Positions 44,101 to 51,197 of a DNA stretch of 59,000 bases are shown in pieces. Every line of letters begins with the position of its first letter. The first letter of the stretch is position 1. The notes beneath the pieces were generated by a model. That model was not told the origin of the DNA. It ran no database searches and saw only the letters and a program-made list of their open reading frames with translations. Source of the stretch: Bifidobacterium aerophilum (GTDB lineage: Bacteria; Actinomycetota; Actinomycetes; Actinomycetales; Bifidobacteriaceae); NCBI RefSeq assembly GCF_010667685.1, contig NZ_WHZW01000018.1, forward strand, positions 19,747-78,746. The letters are read 5' to 3'. The position numbers were made by a program, and so were the translations under genes.

Positions 44101-44783
44101 CGCATCCGCGCGTCGCGCAGGTTGATCTGGATGCCGTCGGCGCGGCGGGATACGCGCGCCTGACGGCCGAGCGGGCCGAGCTGGCGGCGGATTTCGCCGA
44201 GCAGATCGTCGAGTCGGGCCAGGTTCGCTTCCGTGTTGGCGAGCTTGCGGAGCGCGCGCTCCTTGCGTTTGCGGTGCTTGAGGATGCCTGCTGCCTCTTC
44301 GATGAACGCGCGGTGGCCGCTCGGATCGGCCCTGAGGATCTGGTCGAGGCGTCCCTGGCCGACGATGACGTGCATCTGCTGGCCGAGTCCGGTGTCGCTG
44401 AGCAGTTCCTGGATGTCGAGCAGGCGGCACGGCGTGCCGTTGATCGCGTATTCGGAACCGCCGTTGCGGAAGATGGTGCGCGAGATCGTGACCTCGCTGT
44501 AGTCGATGTCGAGCGCGTGGTCGGCGTTGTCGATCGTGAGCGAGACCTGGGCGCGGCCGAGCGCGGGACGGGTGGACGTGCCGGCGAAGATCACGTCCTC
44601 CATCGAGGTGCCGCGCAGGTTGCGGGCGCCCTGTTCGCCCATCACCCAGGTGAGCGCGTCGACGATGTTCGACTTGCCGGAGCCGTTCGGTCCGACGACG
44701 GCCGTGATGCCGGGCTCGAATCGCAGCGTGGTGGCCGATGCGAAGGATTTGAAGCCTTTGAGCGTGAGTTCCTTGAGATACAT
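41115..44783 (-). CDS. smc: Chromosome segregation ATPase SMC
   Basis: Condensin ATPase of 1222 residues. N-terminal head: LKELTLKGFKSFASATTLRFEPGITAVVGPNGSGKSNIVDAL with Walker A. Long coiled coils (about 170-500 and 680-1010) flank a hinge near residues 510-660 (PTIGAMGHLSDFIRVADGWEDAVAHALDAFAGAIVV). The C-terminal head carries LLSGGERSLTALALLFAIF and FYVMDEVEAALDD. ATG 44783 (MYLKELTLKG) is the conserved start although only a distant GGAG precedes it. It follows folC after 16 bases. Partners ScpA and ScpB are coded near 11.3-12.9 kb. Confidence 0.96.
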   Translation of the reverse strand: MYLKELTLKGFKSFASATTLRFEPGITAVVGPNGSGKSNIVDALTWVMGEQGARNLRGTSMEDVIFAGTSTRPALGRAQVSLTIDNADHALDIDYSEVTISRTIFRNGGSEYAINGTPCRLLDIQELLSDTGLGQQMHVIVGQGRLDQILRADPSGHRAFIEEAAGILKHRKRKERALRKLANTEANLARLDDLLGEIRRQLGPLGRQARVSRRADGIQINLRDARMRLYADDASRAMTQRDDAHAQLADVRGELTGLRRELAQVKVRAEQVETLTSQASPAIARINQQWHDLSRIQERLRALASLAEERERALTDQMAQVPGDDPDLLNRRADELDAQLARQRQSAQDMRLAHDKAAEERADGEKRLASIRQTIAELRLATQQRDARVANLRELIAREEAAVQLAVTRGKDFAEQRATLIRQYDEACAQRDALGLRAQAGDEDDGTQALAAARQELSSRQDALNDLQDAQRDLNGRIISLKAKADALNDTLESRNAAGSLERNPTIGAMGHLSDFIRVADGWEDAVAHALDAFAGAIVVPERRRLVRALELAREGRLGKAVALMPLPARSDDTLSDAVVPGEQASPFSAASLVTANPNAADPDQAAGVVRAVRLLLADVAAVRTLDEAIAAVDGTDESDESDGTDAAHMPVRRFSRAVTQAGEIVNPVGGVGGSMPAHSDLSLVARRDKAIRQVSELRDRLSKLNERVEQARAGRDQARRAVDQAAVMRTEIRLKTEQAASALASASERVANLDKQIRGIDDTIKTTDESRESHQLRVGDLNRALTAAQSGTDDNADADELAARERELETGLAQSREREMTAKLAWDEAERTAASLERQSGLLRDQAKAAAERRARIDEANRLRRAKADHARRIASDAHAVAELVGSAIADTSARRVRLQAEAADHDSELKTLRARRDELEPRVNELAMREHTLDVNRERFAAEYGQVAKRISDELGMNVDELIRDYGPDQPVPMLDDTGRPVSENGSDDGSGDPPTLPLSVPYVREEQVKRLERAKHDLAALGKVNPLALEEYEALQTRNQYLHEQRDDVAKSRDDLMQLIRDLDSTMIDVFRNAFDDTAAAFERVFATLFPGGTGRLRLDKPDDLLSTGVIVEASPAGKRVRQLSLLSGGERSLTALALLFAIFTARPSPFYVMDEVEAALDDVNLTRLLDAFEQLREHAQLIVITHQQRTMSIADALYGVTMRADGVTAVVSQRLAED

Positions 44784-44799
44784 GCGGCGAGCGGCTCCG

Positions 44800-46509
44800 T
44801 CAGCGCTGCTGCGCGGCTTCGCCGGCCGAACCGTCGGTTGCGGCTTCGCCGGACGGTTCGCCCGCGGCCTCGCCACGTTCGGCGGCATCCTGTTCGGCGG
44901 CCTCGCGGGCGAGCTTGGACAGGCCGAAATCGCCGAAGTCGTCCATGTCGAAGTCGGGGTTCGCGTCGGTTTCGAAATCACGGTCGGCGTCCGTCGCCGC
45001 TTCGTCCGTGCCCGTCGTCGTGTCCCCGTCGGTCGTATCGGCCGCGACGGTGCCGTCGGCGCGCACGACCGGGCCGGAGCCGAGGTTCGGTTCGACGCGT
45101 TCGTGCTTCGGCTTGGCGAGGTCGGCGTTCATGCGTTCCTTGAGCAGGGCGCGCGCGTCGCCGGCGGTCACGAAGCTGCCGCAGATGAGCACGCCGTGGC
45201 CGTAGCCGACGCCGAGCTCGTCCTGCTCGTCGACCATGTTGACGGCCGTCTGGATCGCATCGGGCAGCGAGTCCTCGCGGATCACGCGGTCGCGTCCGAA
45301 CACGCGCACGGCGACCTTCTCGAGTTCCTCGGCCGGCATGACGCGGTCGCGCCACGAGTTTTCGGTGACGACGACCTTGCTCAGCACCGGTTCGAGGATG
45401 CCGAGGTATTCCTCGACCTGCTTGTCGCCCATCATGGCGATCACGCCGACGAGCTGCTGGAAGTCGTAGTTTTCCTCGATGGCGGCGCGCAGCGACTCGG
45501 CGGCGTTCACGTTGTGGCCGCCGTCGATGATGATGGTCGGCGACGTGCGCACCTGTTCGATGCGTCCGGGAATCTTCACGCCGCTCAGGGCCTCGCCGAC
45601 GAGGTCGCCGTCGAGCGCGCCGGAGACGGGGATGACCGCTTCGGCGGCGGCGAGCGCGGCGAGCGCGTTGTGGGCCTGGTGTTCGCCGAACTTGGCGATC
45701 GGCACGTCCGTGTAGGTGCCCAGCGGCGTGGACAGCGTGGCGACCTGGCCGCCGACGGCGGGCATGCGGTTGACGACCTCCATCTCGTAGCCGTCGCGCA
45801 CGAGCGTGGCGTGGTTGCGGCGCGCGGCCTCCTCGAGGATCGGCATGACCTCGTCCTCGTGCGGCTGGCGGCCGATGATCGCGGTGCAGCCGGGTTTGAT
45901 GATGCCGGCCTTCTGCTCGGCGATCTTCTCGACGGTGTCGCCGAGCCACATCATGTGGTCCATGTCGACCGGCCCGATGATGGCGGCGTCGGCGTTGAGC
46001 ACGTTGGTCGCGTCGGTGAGTCCCCCCATGCCGACCTCGACGATGGCGACGTCGACCGGCGCGTCGGCGAACTTCCAGATCGCCATGGCGGTGAGCACTT
46101 CGAAGAAGCTCATGCGCGGCTTGCCCTGTTCGCTCATCTTGGCGTCCACGAGGTCGACGAGGTCCTTGACCTGGTCCCAGATGTCGATGAAGTCGTCGTC
46201 GGAGAGCTCCTGGCCGTCGATGGCGATGCGCTCGTTGATGCGTTCGAGGTGCGGCGACGTGTACAGGCCGGTGCGCATGCCGTAGGCGCGGCAGATCGCT
46301 TCGGCCATGCGCGCGGTGGAGCCCTTGCCGTTCGTGCCGGTGACGTGGATCACGCGGAACGAGTCCTCCGGGTGGCCGAACAGGTCGAGGATGAGGTTCA
46401 TCCGGTCGAGGTCCATGTTCGTGGTGTTGTGTTCCGGCGGGCGGGACATGATGTCGCGTTCCACGTCGCGGATGGTCTCGTTGTTGCGGTTCGGATGCTC
46501 GTATGACAT
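44800..46509 (-). CDS. folC: Folylpolyglutamate / dihydrofolate synthase (FolC)
   Basis: Mur-ligase-like enzyme of 569 residues that glutamylates folates. Motifs: VIHVTGTNGKGSTARMAEAI (ATP loop), GLYTSPHLERINERI, EVGMGGLTDATN, and FGEHQAHNALAALAAAEAV with TIIIDGGHNVNAAESL. The catalytic part ends at about residue 460. A further 100-residue acidic tail rich in Asp, Glu, Ala and Thr follows (DTTDGDTTTGTDEAATDADRDFE) and is not part of the family core. ATG 46509 is chosen; GAGGGGAG lies about 10 bases upstream. Confidence 0.93.
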   Translation of the reverse strand: MSYEHPNRNNETIRDVERDIMSRPPEHNTTNMDLDRMNLILDLFGHPEDSFRVIHVTGTNGKGSTARMAEAICRAYGMRTGLYTSPHLERINERIAIDGQELSDDDFIDIWDQVKDLVDLVDAKMSEQGKPRMSFFEVLTAMAIWKFADAPVDVAIVEVGMGGLTDATNVLNADAAIIGPVDMDHMMWLGDTVEKIAEQKAGIIKPGCTAIIGRQPHEDEVMPILEEAARRNHATLVRDGYEMEVVNRMPAVGGQVATLSTPLGTYTDVPIAKFGEHQAHNALAALAAAEAVIPVSGALDGDLVGEALSGVKIPGRIEQVRTSPTIIIDGGHNVNAAESLRAAIEENYDFQQLVGVIAMMGDKQVEEYLGILEPVLSKVVVTENSWRDRVMPAEELEKVAVRVFGRDRVIREDSLPDAIQTAVNMVDEQDELGVGYGHGVLICGSFVTAGDARALLKERMNADLAKPKHERVEPNLGSGPVVRADGTVAADTTDGDTTTGTDEAATDADRDFETDANPDFDMDDFGDFGLSKLAREAAEQDAAERGEAAGEPSGEAATDGSAGEAAQQR

Positions 46510-46609
46510 GACTGTGCGACTCCCCTCAAGGACATTACTCAAACTTCCCCTAGTGTAATGTCCCGTCCCGAATTCAGCCGCCGGTATCATTCGCAGGCCG
46601 CGGCCGCTC

Positions 46610-47647
46610 CTATTCGCAGGCGACGCCGTCGCCGTCGCGGTCGAGTCCGGCACGGTATCCGGGCTGTCCGGCGGTCAGCGGCGCCGCGCCGGCCGCGCGA
46701 GCGGCCGCGCAGTTCTTGTAGTACACGTCGCCGGAAGACGTGCCGGCAGTGCCGTCGGAAGACGTACCGGCAGTGCCGTCGGCGTCCGCATCGTCCGTGC
46801 CGGTTGCGGTGCCGGCCACCGCGTCGCCGTCGGCGCCGCCGTGTTCGGGCACCTGCTGGCCCGGGCATGACGCCAGCACGTTCGCCATCGCGTCATGTTC
46901 GGACTGGGTGACCCACAGCGAGTACTTGTGTTTCACGCCGATCTGCCGGGCGACGTACGCGCAGCGGAACGACTTGTTCGCCGGCAGCCAGGTCGCGGCG
47001 TCGCCGTCGCTTTTCTGCTGGTTGGACGGACCGTCGACGGCCAACAGGTTGTACGGGTCGTTCGCCAGCTGTTCGCGCAGGTCGTCGGACAACTGCTGCG
47101 CGCCTTTCTGCCATGCGTCGGACAGTGCGACGACATGGTCGATCTGCACGGCGGAACTGGTGTCCTGTCCGCGCACGAAATCGATGGTCGTGCCGGTGTA
47201 CGGGTCGTCGAGCGTGCCGGATGCGACGACGCAGTCGTGCGTGCCTGCCTTGTAGGTCTTGTCGGTCAGGTCTCGGTTGAGGATGTCGTTGCGCGTGTCG
47301 CAGCCATTGTGGTCGACGTCGGCCCATGCGGCGCCGAACCGGTCGCGCGAATATCCGGTTTTCGGCGCGCGGCCTTTCACCGGCAGCGTCGCCAACACGT
47401 CCCTCGCCGTCTGGCCGGCGCCCGGATCCGTCGCCTCCGTCACCTCGCCGCCGGAGGATTGCGCGTCGCCGGACGACGCCGTGCCGGACCATCCCTGTGA
47501 GGATTGATCCTGCGACGCCGTCGTGTCGGATGCCGACAGGTCCGTCGGCGACGAGCATGCGGCCAGCGGCACGCACAGCGCGACCGCCGCCGCCAGCGCG
47601 GCGATCCGCTTCCATCCCGTCATTCCGCTCACCTGTTGCATCCTCAT
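46610..47647 (-). CDS. Secreted lipoprotein with HNH (DUF1524-type) nuclease and excalibur domains
   Basis: Protein of 345 residues. An N-terminal lipoprotein signal ends in VPLAAC. After a Ser/Gln/Gly linker the nuclease domain (about residues 85-270) shows KTGYSRDRFGAAWADVDHNGCDTRNDIL, VQIDHVVALSDAWQKGAQ (catalytic DH) and NLLAVDGPSNQQKSDGDAATWLPANKSFRCAYVARQI. A repeat-containing linker (GTAGTSSDGTAGTSSGD) leads to a C-terminal excalibur domain (YYKNCAAARAAG..GYRAGLDRDGDGVACE) that binds calcium. Acts outside the cell, probably in DNA scavenging or defence. Its start overlaps the stop of the upstream LacI-type gene (ATGA) and has a GGAGG site. Confidence 0.88.
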   Translation of the reverse strand: MRMQQVSGMTGWKRIAALAAAVALCVPLAACSSPTDLSASDTTASQDQSSQGWSGTASSGDAQSSGGEVTEATDPGAGQTARDVLATLPVKGRAPKTGYSRDRFGAAWADVDHNGCDTRNDILNRDLTDKTYKAGTHDCVVASGTLDDPYTGTTIDFVRGQDTSSAVQIDHVVALSDAWQKGAQQLSDDLREQLANDPYNLLAVDGPSNQQKSDGDAATWLPANKSFRCAYVARQIGVKHKYSLWVTQSEHDAMANVLASCPGQQVPEHGGADGDAVAGTATGTDDADADGTAGTSSDGTAGTSSGDVYYKNCAAARAAGAAPLTAGQPGYRAGLDRDGDGVACE

Positions 47648-48669
47648 GCCCTACCTCCATCGTCCGTTTCGCCGCTCCCACCGTACACGGTGGATTCGCG
47701 GATGACCAGCGGGCAACGCACGCTGATCTCGCCGCGGCGGGGACTTCCGTCGAGCGCGTCCAGCAGGCATCGTGCGGCGACTCGTCCGATCTCGAAGGTG
47801 TTGTTGGAGAAGCTGGTGATGGTGGGATGCGCCGCGTTGACCACCACGTCCCAATCATCGTGGCCGACGACGGCCACATCGTCGGGGATGCGCGCGCCGG
47901 ACGCCTGCATCCGTTCGATGGCGCCGCGCGCGATGAGGTCGTCCAGGCAGTACAGGCCGTCGAATCGGACTCCTCGATCCAGCAGTCTGCCGGCGGCCTC
48001 GTATCCCCACGGCTGGTTCCAGTCGCCGTACTGAATGGGTTCCACCGGCTTAAGACCGGCTTCGTCCAGGGCGCGCAATGCGCCGCGCATCCGTTTGGCG
48101 GCGGCGTCCCAGTGGTCCTCCGGCCCGATGATCGCGATCCGGCGGCGGCCGAGTCCCAGCAAGTGACTTACCGCGTCGTATCCGGCGCGTTCGTTGTCGC
48201 AGGTCACCGAGCATTCGTGCGGGTCGGTGCAGCCGGCGTACGCGTAGACGACCGGCAGTCCCCCGGTCAGGCGCCGGTCAAGCGCCGGCCGTGGATCAGT
48301 GTCGGTGGATGTGACGATCAGCCCGTCCAATCCGTGTGCCGCGAGACGGTCGATGTGACGGCGTTCGAGACGTGCGTCGTCGCGGTTGTAGATCAGGGAC
48401 ACGCTGCACTGCGATTCGCCGAGCACCTGTTCGGCACCGTCGAGCAGCGGAAGGGAGAACCTGCCGCGCAGGTCCGAGGTGAGCAGTCCTATGATGCCGG
48501 AGCGGCTTCGCTCCCCCTGCACGAGCCCGTACCCGAGATCGCGGGCCACGTCGCGGACCAAACGTCGCGTATCGGGCGCGAGCCGACCGGTGTCGCGCAA
48601 CGCCTTGGACACGGTGGAACGGGATACGTTCGCCACCCTGGCGATGTCGTCCAACGTCACTTTGCCCAT
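47644..48669 (-). CDS. LacI-family transcriptional regulator
   Basis: Protein of 341 residues. The N-terminal helix-turn-helix and hinge helix are KVTLDDIARVANVSRSTVSKALRDTGRLAPDTRRLV; a periplasmic-binding-protein-like sensor domain follows (SGIIGLLTSDLRGRFSLPLLDGAEQVL.. to CPLVIREST). Divergent from GH127 with a 203-base shared control region, so it is the obvious candidate regulator of the glycosidase cluster, sensing an arabinose- or galactose-type ligand (inference). No ribosome site; a TATACT box ends 8 bases before the ATG, so its mRNA may be leaderless. Confidence 0.93.
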   Translation of the reverse strand: MGKVTLDDIARVANVSRSTVSKALRDTGRLAPDTRRLVRDVARDLGYGLVQGERSRSGIIGLLTSDLRGRFSLPLLDGAEQVLGESQCSVSLIYNRDDARLERRHIDRLAAHGLDGLIVTSTDTDPRPALDRRLTGGLPVVYAYAGCTDPHECSVTCDNERAGYDAVSHLLGLGRRRIAIIGPEDHWDAAAKRMRGALRALDEAGLKPVEPIQYGDWNQPWGYEAAGRLLDRGVRFDGLYCLDDLIARGAIERMQASGARIPDDVAVVGHDDWDVVVNAAHPTITSFSNNTFEIGRVAARCLLDALDGSPRRGEISVRCPLVIRESTVYGGSGETDDGGRA

Positions 48670-48711
48670 GACAGTTCAGTATACGACCGCCGTCACGCGC
48701 GGGACGCGGAC

Positions 48712-48725
48712 GGGAAACATTTCCC
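48712..48725 (+). promoter_or_regulatory. Inverted repeat in the LacI/GH127 control region
   Basis: GGGAAA-CA-TTTCCC in the 203-base divergent region. LacI-family operators usually have a central CG, so this is only a candidate; no better palindrome was seen in the region. Confidence 0.35.
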
Positions 48726-48872
48726 TTTCCCTTCGCTTCGCCGTCGCGCGCACCTCCATTCATCTACCATCGACGGTGAACCGCCCCGATACGGCCAAGG
48801 CAGGCCGCGCACCGCAGGCGACGGCAGCCGGCGAAACGCATACCGGGCCGTCCGGAATCGAAAGGAAGCACC

Positions 48873-50918
48873 ATGACATCGCAACCGGACATCACCATCA
48901 CCTCGCCGTTCTGGAAACGGTACCGGCAGGAGATCGTCAGGCATGGCCTGCCGTACCAGTGGCGGGTGCTCAACGACGAGGCGGACATCGACATGGCCGA
49001 CGACCCCTCCGATCTGGGCGTCGGCTCCGCCAAGCCGACCAGTCATGCGATGCACAACCTGCGCATCGCCGCCGGATTGGAACAGGGTAAGTTCTCGGGC
49101 CGTCAATATCAGGACACGGACGTGTACAAGTGGCTGGAGGCCGCCTGCTACGCCTTGTCGGACGCGCGGCGCAACCCCGACGACTACGGTCGCGCAGATA
49201 TCGACGCCCTGCGCGCGGCGGTGGACGAGGCCGTGGACATCATCACCAAAGCCCAGGATGCAGACGGCTATCTGGACACCAAGTTCCAGCTCGACATGGC
49301 TCCCGAGCAACGATTCACCTCGCTGCAGTGGAGCCACGAACTGTATGACATGGGCCATTTCATCGAGGCCGCCGTGGCCCATTACGAGGCGACCGGCGAG
49401 CGCGCCGCATTGGACGTGGCCCTGCGCGTCGCCGCCTGCATCGAACGGCGGTTCGGCGACGGACCGGGGCAGGTGCACGGCCCGGACGGGCACCCGGAGA
49501 TCGAACTCGCGCTGGCGCGTCTGGCCGAGGTGACCGGCGAGCGCCGATGGCTCGAACTGGCCGCATGGTTCCTGCGCGTGCGCGGCAAGGATCCAGGGTT
49601 CCTCGAACGGCAGCCGGAACTGTTCTACGGCGGCACGCTCGGCTTCCCGCGCTCCTACTACCAGGTGGACGGTCCGGCGCTCGAGCTGGATCAGGCCGAG
49701 GGCCATTGCGTGCGCCAGTGCTATCTGGCGACGGCCATGGCCAAGGTGGGGAAGGCGCTCGGCGACGGGGAGATGCTTGCGGCGGCGCGGCGCATCTGGC
49801 GAGACATCGTGAACCATCAGATGTACGTGACCGGCAACATCGGCTCCACCAAGGTGTGGGAGTCGTTCACGTTCGACGACGACCTGCCCAACGATCTGGC
49901 CTATGGCGAGACGTGCGCGTCGGTGGCGATGTGCTTCTATGCCCGCGCGCTATTGGAGGCAGGTCCGAACGCCGCGGTCGCGGACACGCTCGAGCTGGAG
50001 CTGTTCAACGGCATGCTGGCCGGATTGTCGCTCGACTGCCGGCATTTCTTCTACGTGAACCCGTTGGAAGCCGATCCGAAGGCGAGCCGGTTCAATCCCG
50101 ACCGTCGGCATGTGCTCACGCGCCGTGCCGACTGGTTCGACTGCGCATGCTGCCCGGCGAACGCGACGCGGCTGATCATGTCCCTGGACCGCTACCTGTA
50201 CACGGTGGCCGACGACACGACGACCGACGACGACGGAACGACGGGAACGGGCGCGACGATCTACGCGCATCAGTTCGTGGCCAACGTCGCACGGTTCGGC
50301 GACGGTCTGGTCATCGAGCAACGTCAGTGCGGCGCGGGATACCCGTGGACCGGCGATGTGGAGTTCCGCGTCGCCAACCCGCAGCGCTTCCCCCGCCGTC
50401 TGGCGATCCGCATCCCCGGATGGGCGCATGGTTGGACGCTCACGGTGAACGGACGGACAGTGAACGGCCCGTTCGCGGACGGTTTCGTCGTCATCGACGT
50501 TTCCAGCGGGTCGACCGAGGCCGTGCTGCATCTGGACATGCCGGTCAGGTTCCTCGAGGCAGCCGCCCGCGTGCGCGACGACGTCGGCAGGCTGGCGGTC
50601 GCGCGCGGTCCGCTGGTGTACTGCGCGGAGGGCGCGGACAATCCCGAACCGTTGTGGACCTGCCGCATCGACGCCGGCGACCGGACGGACGTCGCGTACG
50701 ATCCGTCGCTGCTCGACGGCGTCGCCATGATACAGGTGGACGGATCGCGGGTGCCGGCCGATCCCGACGCGCCGCTGTACCGCGAGGTCGACGCCGACGA
50801 GACCTCGCAAACCACGGAAACCTTGGTGCCGCAACGGATCACGCTGGTTCCCTACTACGCGTGGGCCAACCGTAAGGACGGCCAGATGAGCGTGTGGCTG
50901 CCGCGGCGGAGCCGGTAA
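48873..50918 (+). CDS. GH127 beta-L-arabinofuranosidase (HypBA1-like)
   Basis: Zinc-cysteine glycosidase of 681 residues with no signal peptide, so cytoplasmic. The family cleaves beta-1,2-linked L-arabinofuranose and Araf-beta-hydroxyproline from plant extensin. The catalytic set of HypBA1 is present at the expected spacing: Glu330 (VWESF, acid/base), Glu346 and Cys348 (AYGETC), and Cys426-Cys427 (FDCACCPANATR; Cys426 nucleophile). An (alpha/alpha)6 barrel is followed by beta-sandwich domains (about 455-680). AAAGGAAG site. First gene of the rightward accessory cluster. A small T/D-rich insertion (about 446-457) is unusual. Confidence 0.93.
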   Translation: MTSQPDITITSPFWKRYRQEIVRHGLPYQWRVLNDEADIDMADDPSDLGVGSAKPTSHAMHNLRIAAGLEQGKFSGRQYQDTDVYKWLEAACYALSDARRNPDDYGRADIDALRAAVDEAVDIITKAQDADGYLDTKFQLDMAPEQRFTSLQWSHELYDMGHFIEAAVAHYEATGERAALDVALRVAACIERRFGDGPGQVHGPDGHPEIELALARLAEVTGERRWLELAAWFLRVRGKDPGFLERQPELFYGGTLGFPRSYYQVDGPALELDQAEGHCVRQCYLATAMAKVGKALGDGEMLAAARRIWRDIVNHQMYVTGNIGSTKVWESFTFDDDLPNDLAYGETCASVAMCFYARALLEAGPNAAVADTLELELFNGMLAGLSLDCRHFFYVNPLEADPKASRFNPDRRHVLTRRADWFDCACCPANATRLIMSLDRYLYTVADDTTTDDDGTTGTGATIYAHQFVANVARFGDGLVIEQRQCGAGYPWTGDVEFRVANPQRFPRRLAIRIPGWAHGWTLTVNGRTVNGPFADGFVVIDVSSGSTEAVLHLDMPVRFLEAAARVRDDVGRLAVARGPLVYCAEGADNPEPLWTCRIDAGDRTDVAYDPSLLDGVAMIQVDGSRVPADPDAPLYREVDADETSQTTETLVPQRITLVPYYAWANRKDGQMSVWLPRRSR

Positions 50919-51197
50919 GCCGAGCCGCCGAAGTACCTCGCCCGGCATCCGTCCACCTGTCTTCCGGCACAGCGGCCGGGTACAAGTGGACGCAACCCGG
51001 GCGGGGTGCACAAAACCCGGTCCGGCCGAACGAAGTGCACCCAACGACCGGAAAATCTCCACCCCAACCGACAAACGGGTCTCTTTCATCCCGTCCGGCC
51101 CGCATAACGTTGAAGCCAACAACGCACCGGAGGGGCCGCGCGGAAGCGGCCTACCAAGTGCGGCAAGCATTCTCATTCATCCAACGGAGGCCGACGA
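50919..51197 (+). other. Intergenic control region before GH36
   Basis: 279 bases without a gene. Inverted repeats: GTCCAC / GTGGAC (50951-50991) and GGGTGCAC / GTGCACCC (51004-51042). A TAACGTT site with the central AACGTT typical of LacI-family operators is at 51105-51111. GH36 therefore probably has its own regulated promoter. Confidence 0.45.
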
